Shown: positions 40,832 to 50,540 of the stretch, piece after piece
Numbering within the stretch: the stretch's first letter is position 1
Layout of the letters: each line of letters opens with the position of its first letter
NCBI GenBank assembly: GCA_044344795.1
Contig: JBIJCF010000003.1
Location: 1 to 64,000 of the forward strand
Reading direction: 5' to 3'
DNA: 64,000 bases
Source of the DNA: GCA-2737665 sp044344795
GTDB taxonomy: Bacteria > Bacteroidota > Bacteroidia > Palsa-965
Notes under the pieces: generated by a model
The model's database searches: none
What the model saw: the letters and a program-made list of their open reading frames with translations, nothing else
What the model was told of the DNA's origin: nothing
Translations under genes and position numbers: made by a program

Positions 40832-41473
40832 ATGACGAAACAGGAACGATTTGATGTAGTATTATCTTGGTTTCAGCAGCATATGCCTGTAGCGGAAACC
40901 GAATTGCATTACGCGAACCCTTACCAATTGTTAGTTGCCGTTATTCTGTCTGCTCAATGCACGGATAAACGTGTGAATATGGTAACTCCTGCTTTGTTCG
41001 AGCGCTATCCTAATGCTTACGAATTGGCAAAGTCTGATTCCGACGAAGTCTTTCATTACATCCGAAGCATCAGCTATCCCAATAACAAGGCGAAACATCT
41101 GGTTGGCATGGCTAAAATGCTGACGGAAGATTTTAATAATGTGGTTCCGGGTGAAGTGGAACAGTTGGTTAAACTTCCTGGTGTTGGTCGTAAAACGGCG
41201 AATGTAATTGCTTCCGTGGTGTATGATAAACCGGCATTGGCTGTAGATACTCACGTGTTTCGTGTTTCCGCACGACTCGGATTAACACGTGGCGCAAAAA
41301 CTCCGTTACAAACGGAACAACAACTCATGAAATTCATTCCGGAACATTTGGTGGCGGTTGCCCATCATTGGCTGATATTGCACGGACGTTATACATGTCT
41401 TGCGCGCAGTCCTAAGTGTGAAGCTTGTCAGTTTAATTCCTGGTGTCCGTACTTTAAGAAAATGAACAAGTAA
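40832..41473 (+). CDS. nth: Endonuclease III (DNA glycosylase/AP lyase)
   Basis: Removes oxidised pyrimidines and cuts abasic sites. 213 residues. The helix-hairpin-helix is LPGVGRKTANVIASVV with catalytic Lys121; the catalytic Asp139 is in ALAVDTHVFRVSARLG. The 4Fe-4S ligands are the four cysteines of CLARSPKCEACQFNSWC near the C-terminus. LSAQCTDKRVNMVTPALF at residues 39-56 is the conserved N-terminal signature. Length and spacing match E. coli Nth. Confidence 0.97.
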   Translation: MTKQERFDVVLSWFQQHMPVAETELHYANPYQLLVAVILSAQCTDKRVNMVTPALFERYPNAYELAKSDSDEVFHYIRSISYPNNKAKHLVGMAKMLTEDFNNVVPGEVEQLVKLPGVGRKTANVIASVVYDKPALAVDTHVFRVSARLGLTRGAKTPLQTEQQLMKFIPEHLVAVAHHWLILHGRYTCLARSPKCEACQFNSWCPYFKKMNK

Positions 41474-41479
41474 CTCGCA

Positions 41480-41815
41480 TTACCAGCCCATTATATCCGC
41501 CATTCCCCAAAGTAACAGCAGCGCACCAACAGTTGTTAAACCGTACATAACGAGTTTAATTTCACCACCGGAATGATGAAGAATCACGGTGATGAGAAAT
41601 CCGAAAACTAAGATCACGGATCCTATTCCCGCTAACACCACGCCACGTTTGCGTCTTTTCGCATAATAATGCTCTTTCACCACTTTTATGATGGCGTCAA
41701 GCTCTTCTTGTGTAAGCTTCGATTCCTGCAATTGCCTGCGAATGTGATCGGGTTCATGTCCGCGATAGATCAACTCAACGGCGGCTTGTTCATGTTGTTC
41801 CTGAAGACTTTGCAT
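41480..41815 (-). CDS. Small two-helix membrane protein, unknown
   Basis: A 111-residue protein: a helical, charged N-terminus (QLQESKLTQEELDAIIKVVKEHYYAKRRKRG) then two membrane helices (VVLAGIGSVILVFGFLITVIL and KLVMYGLTTVGALLLLWGMADIM). It is convergent with nth, with 6 nt between the stops, and divergent from pepT. The family is not recognised. Confidence 0.65.
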   Translation of the reverse strand: MQSLQEQHEQAAVELIYRGHEPDHIRRQLQESKLTQEELDAIIKVVKEHYYAKRRKRGVVLAGIGSVILVFGFLITVILHHSGGEIKLVMYGLTTVGALLLLWGMADIMGW

Positions 41816-41921
41816 GCGTTTTTAATTTTTCAGTATTGGAATTTACGGAAATACGTATTTCAATCTTGCACTTCATGATAATATGGATTTAGTCTAAACA
41901 CGTACAAGCAAATCAGAATGT

Positions 41922-41929
41922 TATTTTTA
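41922..41929 (+). promoter_or_regulatory. Promoter -7 element for pepT, predicted leaderless
   Basis: TATTTTTA, one mismatch from TAnnTTTG, 4 nt before the ATG at 41934. Confidence 0.45.
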
Positions 41930-41933
41930 CAGC

Positions 41934-43178
41934 ATGAACTATTATTCTTACACCGTTACCGAGCGTTTTTTGCGCTATGTAAAAATTGACACCCAATCGG
42001 ATCCAACTTCACCGACATGTCCTTCAACAGAAAAACAAAAAAATCTGGGGCGTATATTGGTGGAAGAGTTGCTTGCAATGGGAATTGCAGATGCCGAAAT
42101 GGACGAAAACGGGTATGTGTACGGAACCATTCCATCAAATACCAACAAACAAGTTCCTGTTATCTGTTTTTGTTCGCATATGGACACATCACCGGACTGC
42201 ACGGGAGCTAATGTCAATCCGCAAATTGTGCGGAATTACAAAGGCACTCATATTGTTTTGGTGAATGATCCTTCCCAGGTTATTCGTCCTTCTGAGCATC
42301 CAAACTTGTTAGAGCAAATCGGCAATGATATTATCACCACTGATGGGACAACATTATTAGGTGCCGATAATAAAGCGGGTGTTGCTGAAATTATGGATGC
42401 GGCCTATTTTCTGATGACTCATCCGGAAGTGAAACACGGCACCATTAAAATTCTATTTACACCAGATGAAGAAATAGGTCGTGGTGTAGATAAAGTAAAT
42501 CTCGCTAAAGTTGGTGCTGACTTCGGTTACACCATGGATGGTGAAAATGCCGGCAATATAGAAGACGAAACGTTTTCTGGTGACGGCGCCAAACTGACGA
42601 TTCAAGGTGTTAGCACGCATCCCGGATTTGCGAAAGGTAAAATGGAGCACGCCATTAAGATTGCGGCACGAATTATTGCTTCATTGCCTCAAGACAAACA
42701 CACTCCCGAAACAACAGAACATAAAGAGCCGTTTATTCATCCTACAGGAATTTCAGGTTCTTTGGAATCGGCAACCGTGAATTTTATTTTGCGTGCATTT
42801 GATACCGCGACGTTAAAGGAAATGGCAACTATCGTGGATCAGACGGCTTCTACAGTCATCAAAGATTATCCCAACTCCTCATACAAATTAGAAGTGTTCG
42901 AGCAATATCGTAACATGAAAGAAGTGTTGGACAAACATCCTCAGGTAGTTGATTACGCCCTGGAAGCTATTGCCCGTGCGGGAATGAAACCTCAACGCAC
43001 CAGCATTCGTGGAGGAACAGACGGATCGCGTTTGTCGTATATGGGTTTACCGTGTCCGAATATTTTCGCGGGTGAACACGCTTTTCATTCACGCTTAGAA
43101 TGGGTGAGTGTGCAGGATATGCAAAAAGCGGTGGACACTATTGTGCATTTGGTGCAGATTTGGGAAGAAAAAAGTTAG
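41934..43178 (+). CDS. pepT: Peptidase T (tripeptide aminopeptidase)
   Basis: A dinuclear-zinc M20B peptidase releasing the N-terminal residue of tripeptides; cytoplasmic. 414 residues, normal for PepT. Motifs are FLRYVKIDTQSDP at the start, ICFCSHMDTSPDCTG (metal His and Asp), TTLLGADNKAGVAEIMDAA (bridging Asp), LFTPDEEIGRGVDK (catalytic and metal Glu pair), YTMDGENAGNIEDETF, and GGTDGSRLSYMGLPCPNIFAGEHAFHSRLEW (last metal His). The gene stands alone. Confidence 0.97.
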   Translation: MNYYSYTVTERFLRYVKIDTQSDPTSPTCPSTEKQKNLGRILVEELLAMGIADAEMDENGYVYGTIPSNTNKQVPVICFCSHMDTSPDCTGANVNPQIVRNYKGTHIVLVNDPSQVIRPSEHPNLLEQIGNDIITTDGTTLLGADNKAGVAEIMDAAYFLMTHPEVKHGTIKILFTPDEEIGRGVDKVNLAKVGADFGYTMDGENAGNIEDETFSGDGAKLTIQGVSTHPGFAKGKMEHAIKIAARIIASLPQDKHTPETTEHKEPFIHPTGISGSLESATVNFILRAFDTATLKEMATIVDQTASTVIKDYPNSSYKLEVFEQYRNMKEVLDKHPQVVDYALEAIARAGMKPQRTSIRGGTDGSRLSYMGLPCPNIFAGEHAFHSRLEWVSVQDMQKAVDTIVHLVQIWEEKS

Positions 43179-43182
43179 TTCA

Positions 43183-44532
43183 CTACAGCTTTCGAATCCT
43201 CCATTCCTGGGGATATAAATTGTTGGAACGCTTATTAATAGCATTAATCCAGCCGAGCGGCATCCCAGAGTAGGTGAGCAAATGAATTCCCGTTGCGTTT
43301 ATGGGATGTATATCTTGGCGCGCCAGAAATTTCAACGCATCTTCATAACTTAAATCAACTTCGGGATAGTAACCGCGCGTATAATGTAATGACAAAGCCA
43401 ATGCATGCAAAGGTTTGCCGGCTTTTCGTGCATCTGCCATCGGGATTCCTGTATGTAATACGTGAAAGCAATCAAGCAGGTGCAATACCAACTTCTCATG
43501 CCTTACCGGCACCGCTACGATTTCTTCTCCTTTTTGTAAAAACATGTAGCGATCATTTTGTTGTAACATGTTTCTAAGTTCGGGCACCACTTTCTTGTCT
43601 GCAGCAGAAATGCCTTTGGGTAATCGGAATCGCACGGAATTACTGCGACTTGTTTTGCGCAATACTGCCAGAAAAAATCCTTCTCCTTGGGTTAAATGCG
43701 GGTAGAAGTGATAGCCGAAAACGCCGTTACAACGCCCTTCTCTCAGAACAACGCCGTCGGGAAAAGTTAGCGGAAGCGTTTCAAATTCTAATTCTTCTTG
43801 CAAACGCGCCAGGTTGTTTTCATTCTCTTCCGGATTAAAGGTGCAAGTGGAATAGAAGAGCAATCCGCCTTCGTTTAATGAAGGCCAAATATCATGAATG
43901 ATGCGTTGCTGTCGGGCGCTACACAATTTGACATTATCTAGGGACCATTCTGAAATCGCTTTTGTATCGCGACGGAACATTCCTTCTCCCGAACACGGCA
44001 CATCCGCCATGATAACATCAAACAAGCCGTCTTGCTTCCCAATAACGGCAGGATCTTCCGAAATCACGGCCGCATTATCGAAGCCCCATTTGATGCAGTT
44101 TTCAGCTAATACCTGCGCACGTGTTTTAATAACTTCGTTACTGATGATAAATCCGTTTCCGTTTAACAACGAGAGCAAATGAGTTGATTTTCCTCCGGGA
44201 GCAGCGCACAAATCAAGAACAATAGGATTTTCAATTTCAGCGGCGTATTGTTTCCATGCCAATTCGATACTCATGGAACTCGCTTCCTGCACATAATAAC
44301 ACCCCGCGTGAAATAAAGGATCGTGCGTAAATGAAGGACGTTCCTGCAAATAATATCCTGTATCACTCCACAAAACACGTTGAGCATTTGTAGGTGCTAT
44401 TCCTTTAATCGGATGAATACGAAGTGATGTTGGTGCGGCTTTTTCATAGGCACGCAACAAATCATCAACTTCATTGCCCAATTGAAGTCGCAAAGCATAC
44501 AAATGTTCTTCTGGCAGGTGTATTGCGCTCAT
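43183..44532 (-). CDS. RsmF/NOP2-type rRNA cytosine-C5 methyltransferase
   Basis: A SAM-dependent 5-methylcytosine RNA methyltransferase of the NOL1/NOP2/Sun family, about 449 residues from the ATG at 44532, which overlaps the upstream stop (ATGA). The SAM site is VLDLCAAPGGKSTHLLSLL; the paired catalytic cysteines are in ADVPCSGEGMFRRD and LFYSTCTFNPEENENNLARL. The C-terminal region (PEVDLSYEDALKFLARQDIHP, LLTYSGMPLGWINAI) is like the RsmF/YebU tail that contacts rRNA. The target position, 16S or other, is inferred only from the family. Confidence 0.92.
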   Translation of the reverse strand: MSAIHLPEEHLYALRLQLGNEVDDLLRAYEKAAPTSLRIHPIKGIAPTNAQRVLWSDTGYYLQERPSFTHDPLFHAGCYYVQEASSMSIELAWKQYAAEIENPIVLDLCAAPGGKSTHLLSLLNGNGFIISNEVIKTRAQVLAENCIKWGFDNAAVISEDPAVIGKQDGLFDVIMADVPCSGEGMFRRDTKAISEWSLDNVKLCSARQQRIIHDIWPSLNEGGLLFYSTCTFNPEENENNLARLQEELEFETLPLTFPDGVVLREGRCNGVFGYHFYPHLTQGEGFFLAVLRKTSRSNSVRFRLPKGISAADKKVVPELRNMLQQNDRYMFLQKGEEIVAVPVRHEKLVLHLLDCFHVLHTGIPMADARKAGKPLHALALSLHYTRGYYPEVDLSYEDALKFLARQDIHPINATGIHLLTYSGMPLGWINAINKRSNNLYPQEWRIRKL

Positions 44533-45470
44533 TGGAAACGTTTTATTTGTGCAGTCGTGAAATCCCATTCCGGTGTCGGAAATGCAGCGTTCGGCACTAC
44601 GCGAATCCAAGGACTTATTGCAGGTTCTTCGAAGTTTTTTACAACGTGTATTTGTTGTGCGGGCATGTAACTTTGTGCAACGATCACGACAGTTTCGCCT
44701 TTCGTATTACGTGCAACATCCATAATCATTACGGCGTGTCCGGGAGAACCTCCGCGAATAAACAAGTCGCCGGCTTGTAATGAATCCACCTTCACTGTTC
44801 TCATTTCTCTATCCAGCGACAACGTTCCGGCATACATGAAAATATAGTCGAGATAAGTGCGCAAATTCTTATGGTCTTCAATTTTTCCTGAAACAGGTTG
44901 TTGCCATACTACACGTGTTTTATTGCCTTCAATTTTGATGCGCTTACCTTTCATCCAATCTGCATATCCCATGGGATCTTCGCTGGTAAATCGAAAGGTT
45001 ATTTCCTCATATTTTTTGGCACTGAATAAGTACTCCGCTCGCAAACGCATGCAGGCATCAGCACATTGTTGCAAGTCTTTTTTGCCGGGATCAATATCCA
45101 GAATTGTATGATGCACATCTTGTCTATTCTTGGGTTGTCCGTTAAAGAGTAAAACGCGTTCCTGATTTTTGGCGATTGGAATATGGCGTAACCAATGTGC
45201 AAATGTTCCTGTTCCTGCGTCAATTTTGTAAAAGCCTTTCGGTGCTGAAATCACGGCACACAAAGACATTGTGGCAGAATCGAACGATTTCCAGTTGTAT
45301 GAGCTGAAATCCGGAGTACACGAATCGGGTAGGAGTGAGTCGCCTGCAATAACTTCGAAATGTTCTTGTGGAGCATGTCCAAATTCAGCAGAACAGTTAT
45401 ACAGACCAATTCCGGAAATGATCGTAATGGCGAAACCTGCGCCAATACTATTTGCCTTTGGTCTTATCAT
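44529..45470 (-). CDS. DUF4846 family protein
   Basis: About 313 residues from the ATG at 45470; the frame is open to 45545 but that part lies inside the upstream coding sequence. It has an N-terminal hydrophobic segment (SIGAGFAITIISGIGLYNCSA) that may be a signal or lipoprotein sequence. Then GTFAHWLRHIPIAKN, VLLFNGQPKNRQDVHHTILDID, CADACMRLRAEYLF, RTYLDYIFMYAGTLSLDREM, and AGDLFIRGGSPGHAVMIMDVA, which match the DUF4846 family; the late Gly-His-Ala segment resembles an NlpC/P60-like His region but this is not firm. It overlaps both neighbours in a three-gene unit. Confidence 0.82.
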   Translation of the reverse strand: MIRPKANSIGAGFAITIISGIGLYNCSAEFGHAPQEHFEVIAGDSLLPDSCTPDFSSYNWKSFDSATMSLCAVISAPKGFYKIDAGTGTFAHWLRHIPIAKNQERVLLFNGQPKNRQDVHHTILDIDPGKKDLQQCADACMRLRAEYLFSAKKYEEITFRFTSEDPMGYADWMKGKRIKIEGNKTRVVWQQPVSGKIEDHKNLRTYLDYIFMYAGTLSLDREMRTVKVDSLQAGDLFIRGGSPGHAVMIMDVARNTKGETVVIVAQSYMPAQQIHVVKNFEEPAISPWIRVVPNAAFPTPEWDFTTAQIKRFQ

Positions 45471-48400
45471 ATTCGGCTTGTTGTTGCTGAATATATTGAG
45501 GTGATGTTTCGTAACGGAAGGTGTTTTCAGAAATTTGCACACCATCTTTGAAGTAGAACGTTCCCCACGAGTACACTTTCTTCGTGTACACCCAAGCTTT
45601 GTTACCTACAACAACAACACGCTTTTCAGTAGTTACGCTCGACTCTTTGCTTTCTTCCACCGTCAATCCTTGAGGATATTTCAATACTAATTCATTCACG
45701 TACTCATCGCTGCCCGGTTTATTTTCCGGCTTTGGTTCATCCTTAACGACAACCTTTGGATTAAGTTGCTTATCACATTCGATAATTTGCTTTTTCGGAT
45801 ATAATTCCATCGGCTTCTCAATCAATGCAGCCTGATAAGATGCTTTTGCGCCTTTCCAATCTTTTGTAGCGAATTGTTTGTCTGCTTTTGCAATCAGATC
45901 ATTGTATTTCTTGTTCTTCGCTTCTTCTAACTTCTGATCTGCAATAGCTTTATCGCACTCTGCCATTTTATCTTTCGGATATTGCTCCGCAGGCTTTTTG
46001 AAGGATGCACCTTGATACTCCTTTTTCGCGTTTATATAATCTTTCAGAGCAAACAAACTGTCCGCTTTGTTCAACTGATCCCGGTATGCCTGATCTTTTG
46101 ACGATGCGGCTTTTTCCGCAGCTAGAATCTTATCAATTTCTGCGATTCGGGTCTTAGGATAAGTTTCTGCCGGTTTTACACCCAACGCATTATTATAACG
46201 ATCACGCGCTACTTCATAATTCTTCGCTGTAAACGCAGAGTCGGCCGATGCAATGATTCCTTTGTAACGAGAGTTCAATTCCGCATCACCCGCCGACTTG
46301 GCAATATTATCATCACACGCCATGATGCGATCTTTCGGATATTGTTCTTCCGGTTTAACACTTGAAGCTTCGGTATATAACGATTTTGCACCGTTCCAAT
46401 CCTTAGCGGTAAACTTAGTATCAGCTTGCTTAAGCAGATCGTTGTACTTTTTTGTAATCGCATCAGCTGCAGCTTTATCGCCCAAGATGCGGTCAATTTC
46501 TGCTAACTTATCCTTCGGGTATTGTTCTTCCGGTTTCAGATTGGTTGCTTCTGTAAATGCCGCTTTTGCCGCGTTGTAATCTTTAACTCCTGATGCTTTA
46601 TCACCACGGGCGACAGCATCTGTGTATTTCTTATCACGATCTGCAGATGCTTTGAGATCAGCAAGATTTTTGTCGCACTTCGCAATTTGATCTTTCGGAT
46701 AAGCTTCGCCGGGTTTTAACGCACTTGCTTTTTGATATTCCGCTTTAGCACCTGACCAATCGGAAGTTCCAAACTTCGCATCAGCAGCAGCAATGATATC
46801 GTTGTATTGCTTGATTTTTTCAGCAGCATTTTGAGCCACTAGAATCGCGTCAATTTCTGCGATCTTATCTTTCGGATATTGCTCAGCAGCCTTTAACTTC
46901 AATGCGGCGTTGTATTGTGCTTTCGCGTCGTTATATGATTTCAGGTTCAACAAGCTGTCTGCACGAGCAATGGTGCGCTTGTAATTCGCGTCCAATTCTC
47001 GAGCCTTATTCATGTCGGCAAGAATCTTATTGATTTCTGCCAATTTAGTTTTTGGATATTGCTCTGTTGGTTTTAATCCGGTTGCGCTGGTATATGCAGT
47101 TTGTGCTGTTTCGTAATCTTTTACCGTCATGGCAGAATCACCACGTGCAATTGCAGCCTTGTAACGTTTTTCATTTTCTGCTGCGCCCATTTCTGCAGCC
47201 ATTTTATCATCGCACGCTTTCATGCGATCTTTCGGGTATTGCTCCGAAGGCTTTTTGTTTGAGGCTTGCTCATACAATCCGCGGGCGCCGGACCAATCTT
47301 TCGCTGTGAATTTCGTGTCAGCCTGCTTGATTAAATCGTTGTATTCTTTATTCAATGCATCTATAGCTGCTTTATCCGCAAGCAACGCATCGATTTCAGT
47401 AATCTTATCTTTCGGATATCGTTCAGCCGGTTTTAAACCTGTTGCTTCTGTATATGCAGTTTTTGCAGTATTATAATCTTTCGCTTTAAATGCAGCATCC
47501 CCTTTAGCGATTGCGGCCGTGTATTTTTTCTCTGAATCGGCTAACGCTTTATCAGCCGCGATGTTCTTGTCGCACTCTGCAATCTTGTCTTTGGGGTATT
47601 GCTCGCTAGCCTTTAACGCAGACGCTTCCTGATATTTACTTTTCGCGCCGGCCCAATCTTTCGCGCCAAATTTCTCATCTGCGGCAGCAATTGCATCATT
47701 ATATTTCTTATCCAATTCAGCAGATTTCATGGATGCCATTTTACTATCGCATTCCGCCATCTTGTCTTTTGGATATTGTTCGCTCGGCTTCAATACGGAA
47801 GCTTTGCTGTATTCCACTTTTGCTGCCCCCCAATCAGATGATGCAAATTTCACATCACCCGCCGCAATAGCGTCTTTGTATTGTTGTTCTTTCGCAGCAG
47901 CATCAGCATCAGCTTTGATGTTGGCATCACACTTCACTATCTGATCTTTCGGATATTTTTCTGTAGACTTGATACCGGAAGCTTTCTGGTAATCTCCTTT
48001 TGCTCCTTTCCAGTCTTTAACTTCAAACTTCTTATCTGCGTCTGCAATTGCGTCTTTGTATTCCTGCTCTTTAGCTGCATTCGCGGCATCTTTCGCAATA
48101 TTATCATCGCAAGCTTTCATGCGGTCTTTCGGATATTGTTCCGCAGGTTTTACATCTGAAGCTTGTTGATAGTTTGCTTTTGCTCCGGACCAATCTTTTG
48201 CAGTGAATTTTGCGTCCGCTTCTTTAATCAAGTCGTTATACTTCTTCTGCACGGCATCATTCGCTGCTTGATCAGCCAAGATCTTTTCAATCTCCGCAAT
48301 TTTATCTTTCGGATATTGCTCTGCCGGCTTTATTCCTGATGCATCCGTATAGCTCGATTTAGCAGTATTGTAATCTTTAGCTTTAAGTGCAGCATCGGCT

Positions 48401-50457
48401 TTTGCAATTGCCGCGGTGTATTTCTTTTCATTATCAGCCAATGCTTTATCTGCAGCAATGTTATCATCACATTGCTTGATTTTATCTTTCGGATACTGTT
48501 CCTCAGGTTTAATGCCTGATGCTTTTGTATAATCGATTTTAGCACCGCCCCAATCTTTCGCAGCGAATTTCGCATCTGCAGCCGCAATAACATCATTGTA
48601 TTGTTTGTCTTTAACAGCTTTGTCAGCATTAGCTTTGTCAGCGGCAATGTTATCATCGCATTGCTTGATTTTGTCTTTCGGATATTGTTCTTCAGGTTTA
48701 ATACCTGATGCTTTGGTATAATCTACTTTCGCGCCGGCCCAATCTTTGGCGCCGAATTTAGCATCCGCGGCAGCAATGGCATCATTGTATTGCTTGTCTT
48801 TAGCGGCTTTGTCAGCATTGGCTTTGTCAGCAGCAATGTTATCATCGCATTGCTTGATTTTGTCTTTCGGATATTGTTCCTCAGGTTTAATTCCTGATGC
48901 TTTCGTGTAATCTATTTTCGCACCTGCCCAATCTTTCGCAGCAAATTTGGCATCTGCTGCAGTAAGTGCATCCTTGTATGACTTGTCTTTGGCTGCCGCA
49001 GCCTGATCGCTTGTAATGTTCTTATCGCACTCCGCAATACGGTCCTTCGGATATTTCTCCTCCGGCTTGAAACCTGAAGCTTCCTGATATTTAGTTTTTG
49101 CAGCAGACCAATCTTTTGCTGTGAACTTCGCATCTGCATCCGCAATAGCATCGATGTATTTTTTGTCTTTTTCCGCTGCTAACTTATCCGCTGCCATGTT
49201 ATCATCGCAGGCTTTCATGCGATCTTTAGGATATTGCTCGGTAAGTTTTATTCCTGAAGCCTTTTTGTATTCCGCTTTCGCACCGGCCCAATCTTTCGCA
49301 GTAAATTTGGCATCCGCAGCGGTAATGGCATCCTTATATTGTTGTTCTTTAGCAGCAGCATTGGCTTCATCCGCAATGTTCTTGTCGCAAAGTACAATCT
49401 GATCTTTCGGATACTTTTCTGCAGCATTCAACGCTGATGCTTCCTGATATTTAGCCTTGGCTGCAGCCCAATTTCTTGCTGCAAACTTGGCGTCTGCATC
49501 TGCAATTAAATCTTTATACTTCTGCGCATTTGCTGCTGCTGTTGCCGCCGCCGCTGCATTAGCATCACATTTTACAATTTGGTCTTTAGGATATTGCTCT
49601 GCGGGTTTCATACCCGAAGCCTTTTGATAATCGGCTTTTGCACCCGTCCAGTCTTTCGCGGCAAATTTGGCATCTGCTGCCGCGATAGCATCCTTGTACT
49701 GTTTTTCTGCCGCCGCTGCATTAGCATCGAGACCAAAGTTCTTATCGCACTCTGCAATTTTGTCTTTCGGATATTGTTCGTTGGGCAAAATTCCTAAAGC
49801 TTCCTGGTAAGCTGATTTCGCTCCATTCCAATCTTTAACAGCAAATGCTTTATCAGCGCGCTCAATTGCCGCATCGTACAACTTTTGCTTCTCTCTGGCT
49901 TGACGCGCTAATTCTTTCAATTTCTCCAACTCCGCACGCATCTGATTGGTATACACTTTGTCGTAATCGAAATCAGATACGTCCGGGCTTGGGTTATAGA
50001 TAATCTTAGCTACCGGCTTATTTAATACAGAATAGTCTAATCCGGGGAATATTTTGAATAATTCAATTTCAACGTCAAAATCAGCAAAAAGCCCTTCTCC
50101 ACGTTCTGCAGGAACATTGAAAGTTGTAATCGTAAACTTTTTGGTGATGTAACCGGATTTGGTAACCCGAACCTCGTAATCCCCATTTGGATCCAAACGC
50201 AACTTAAATTTTCCGCTACTTCCCGTATTTACTAATTGCAGCTGCGATCCGCCTTTAAACAAACTTACCGAACATCCTTCCAAAGGCATGTCCTTGGCTT
50301 TCTTTTCATTGTATTCTGTAACGCGTCCTCCAAATACAAATTGCCAATCAGGCGCTTGTGCAAAACCTGCCGCACCAACTAACAGCATTAGCAAAGTGCT
50401 AGTGAGTCGACATGAGTATAAACAACGTCGGCAAATATTGTAAACAGTCAAGGGCAT
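45448..50457 (-). CDS. Giant secreted repeat protein with 23 repeats of about 60 residues
   Basis: About 1,669 residues from the ATG at 50457 (the frame is open to 50511). A signal peptide (hydrophobic TLLMLLVGAAGFAQA) is followed by a carboxypeptidase-regulatory-like beta domain (GGRVTEYNEKKAKDMPLEGCSVSLFKGG, then GSSGKFKLRLDPNGDYEVRV) and a helical linker. Then come 23 repeats, each with consensus Y-x-D-A-I-A-x-A-D-x-K-F-x-A-K-D-W-x-G-A-K, x-Y-x-x-A-S and K-P-x-E-Q-Y-P-K-D-K-I-x-E-C-D. These look like TPR-type helical hairpins with a long Ala/Lys-rich third helix. The C-terminal 100 residues are a separate beta-rich domain (LTVEESKESSVTTEKRVVVV, VYSWGTFYFKDGVQISENTFRY). An extended envelope scaffold is inferred. 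Confidence 0.85.
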   Translation of the reverse strand: MPLTVYNICRRCLYSCRLTSTLLMLLVGAAGFAQAPDWQFVFGGRVTEYNEKKAKDMPLEGCSVSLFKGGSQLQLVNTGSSGKFKLRLDPNGDYEVRVTKSGYITKKFTITTFNVPAERGEGLFADFDVEIELFKIFPGLDYSVLNKPVAKIIYNPSPDVSDFDYDKVYTNQMRAELEKLKELARQAREKQKLYDAAIERADKAFAVKDWNGAKSAYQEALGILPNEQYPKDKIAECDKNFGLDANAAAAEKQYKDAIAAADAKFAAKDWTGAKADYQKASGMKPAEQYPKDQIVKCDANAAAAATAAANAQKYKDLIADADAKFAARNWAAAKAKYQEASALNAAEKYPKDQIVLCDKNIADEANAAAKEQQYKDAITAADAKFTAKDWAGAKAEYKKASGIKLTEQYPKDRMKACDDNMAADKLAAEKDKKYIDAIADADAKFTAKDWSAAKTKYQEASGFKPEEKYPKDRIAECDKNITSDQAAAAKDKSYKDALTAADAKFAAKDWAGAKIDYTKASGIKPEEQYPKDKIKQCDDNIAADKANADKAAKDKQYNDAIAAADAKFGAKDWAGAKVDYTKASGIKPEEQYPKDKIKQCDDNIAADKANADKAVKDKQYNDVIAAADAKFAAKDWGGAKIDYTKASGIKPEEQYPKDKIKQCDDNIAADKALADNEKKYTAAIAKADAALKAKDYNTAKSSYTDASGIKPAEQYPKDKIAEIEKILADQAANDAVQKKYNDLIKEADAKFTAKDWSGAKANYQQASDVKPAEQYPKDRMKACDDNIAKDAANAAKEQEYKDAIADADKKFEVKDWKGAKGDYQKASGIKSTEKYPKDQIVKCDANIKADADAAAKEQQYKDAIAAGDVKFASSDWGAAKVEYSKASVLKPSEQYPKDKMAECDSKMASMKSAELDKKYNDAIAAADEKFGAKDWAGAKSKYQEASALKASEQYPKDKIAECDKNIAADKALADSEKKYTAAIAKGDAAFKAKDYNTAKTAYTEATGLKPAERYPKDKITEIDALLADKAAIDALNKEYNDLIKQADTKFTAKDWSGARGLYEQASNKKPSEQYPKDRMKACDDKMAAEMGAAENEKRYKAAIARGDSAMTVKDYETAQTAYTSATGLKPTEQYPKTKLAEINKILADMNKARELDANYKRTIARADSLLNLKSYNDAKAQYNAALKLKAAEQYPKDKIAEIDAILVAQNAAEKIKQYNDIIAAADAKFGTSDWSGAKAEYQKASALKPGEAYPKDQIAKCDKNLADLKASADRDKKYTDAVARGDKASGVKDYNAAKAAFTEATNLKPEEQYPKDKLAEIDRILGDKAAADAITKKYNDLLKQADTKFTAKDWNGAKSLYTEASSVKPEEQYPKDRIMACDDNIAKSAGDAELNSRYKGIIASADSAFTAKNYEVARDRYNNALGVKPAETYPKTRIAEIDKILAAEKAASSKDQAYRDQLNKADSLFALKDYINAKKEYQGASFKKPAEQYPKDKMAECDKAIADQKLEEAKNKKYNDLIAKADKQFATKDWKGAKASYQAALIEKPMELYPKKQIIECDKQLNPKVVVKDEPKPENKPGSDEYVNELVLKYPQGLTVEESKESSVTTEKRVVVVGNKAWVYTKKVYSWGTFYFKDGVQISENTFRYETSPQYIQQQQAEYDKTKGK
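45760..49880 (-). repeat. Tandem coding repeats, 23 units of about 177-189 bp
   Basis: Each unit encodes the YPKD(K/R/Q)(I/M) motif once; counting it gives 23 units over about 4.1 kb. Units near 48474-48660 and 48661-48849 are the longest (189 bp) and most alike. Cysteine in the E-C-D position alternates with I/D in a subset of units (EIDxIL), so the array has at least two unit types. Confidence 0.92.
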
Positions 50458-50540
50458 AAATGGTGCATAAATATCGTCGTTTTTTCGCTCGGTCAGCGTA
50501 CATTTATACACTATATTTCACTACATGCTAAGCATTTTTT

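Noticed and set aside
45900..49800. Many open frames on the plus strand through the repeat gene, each about 70-93 codons
   Set aside because: They recur at the same place in each repeat unit and are the complementary frame of the minus-strand coding repeats. They show no independent start signals.
45760..49880. A CRISPR-like or satellite array
   Set aside because: The period is 177-189 bp, the units are coding in one continuous frame, and there are no short direct repeats with unique spacers.
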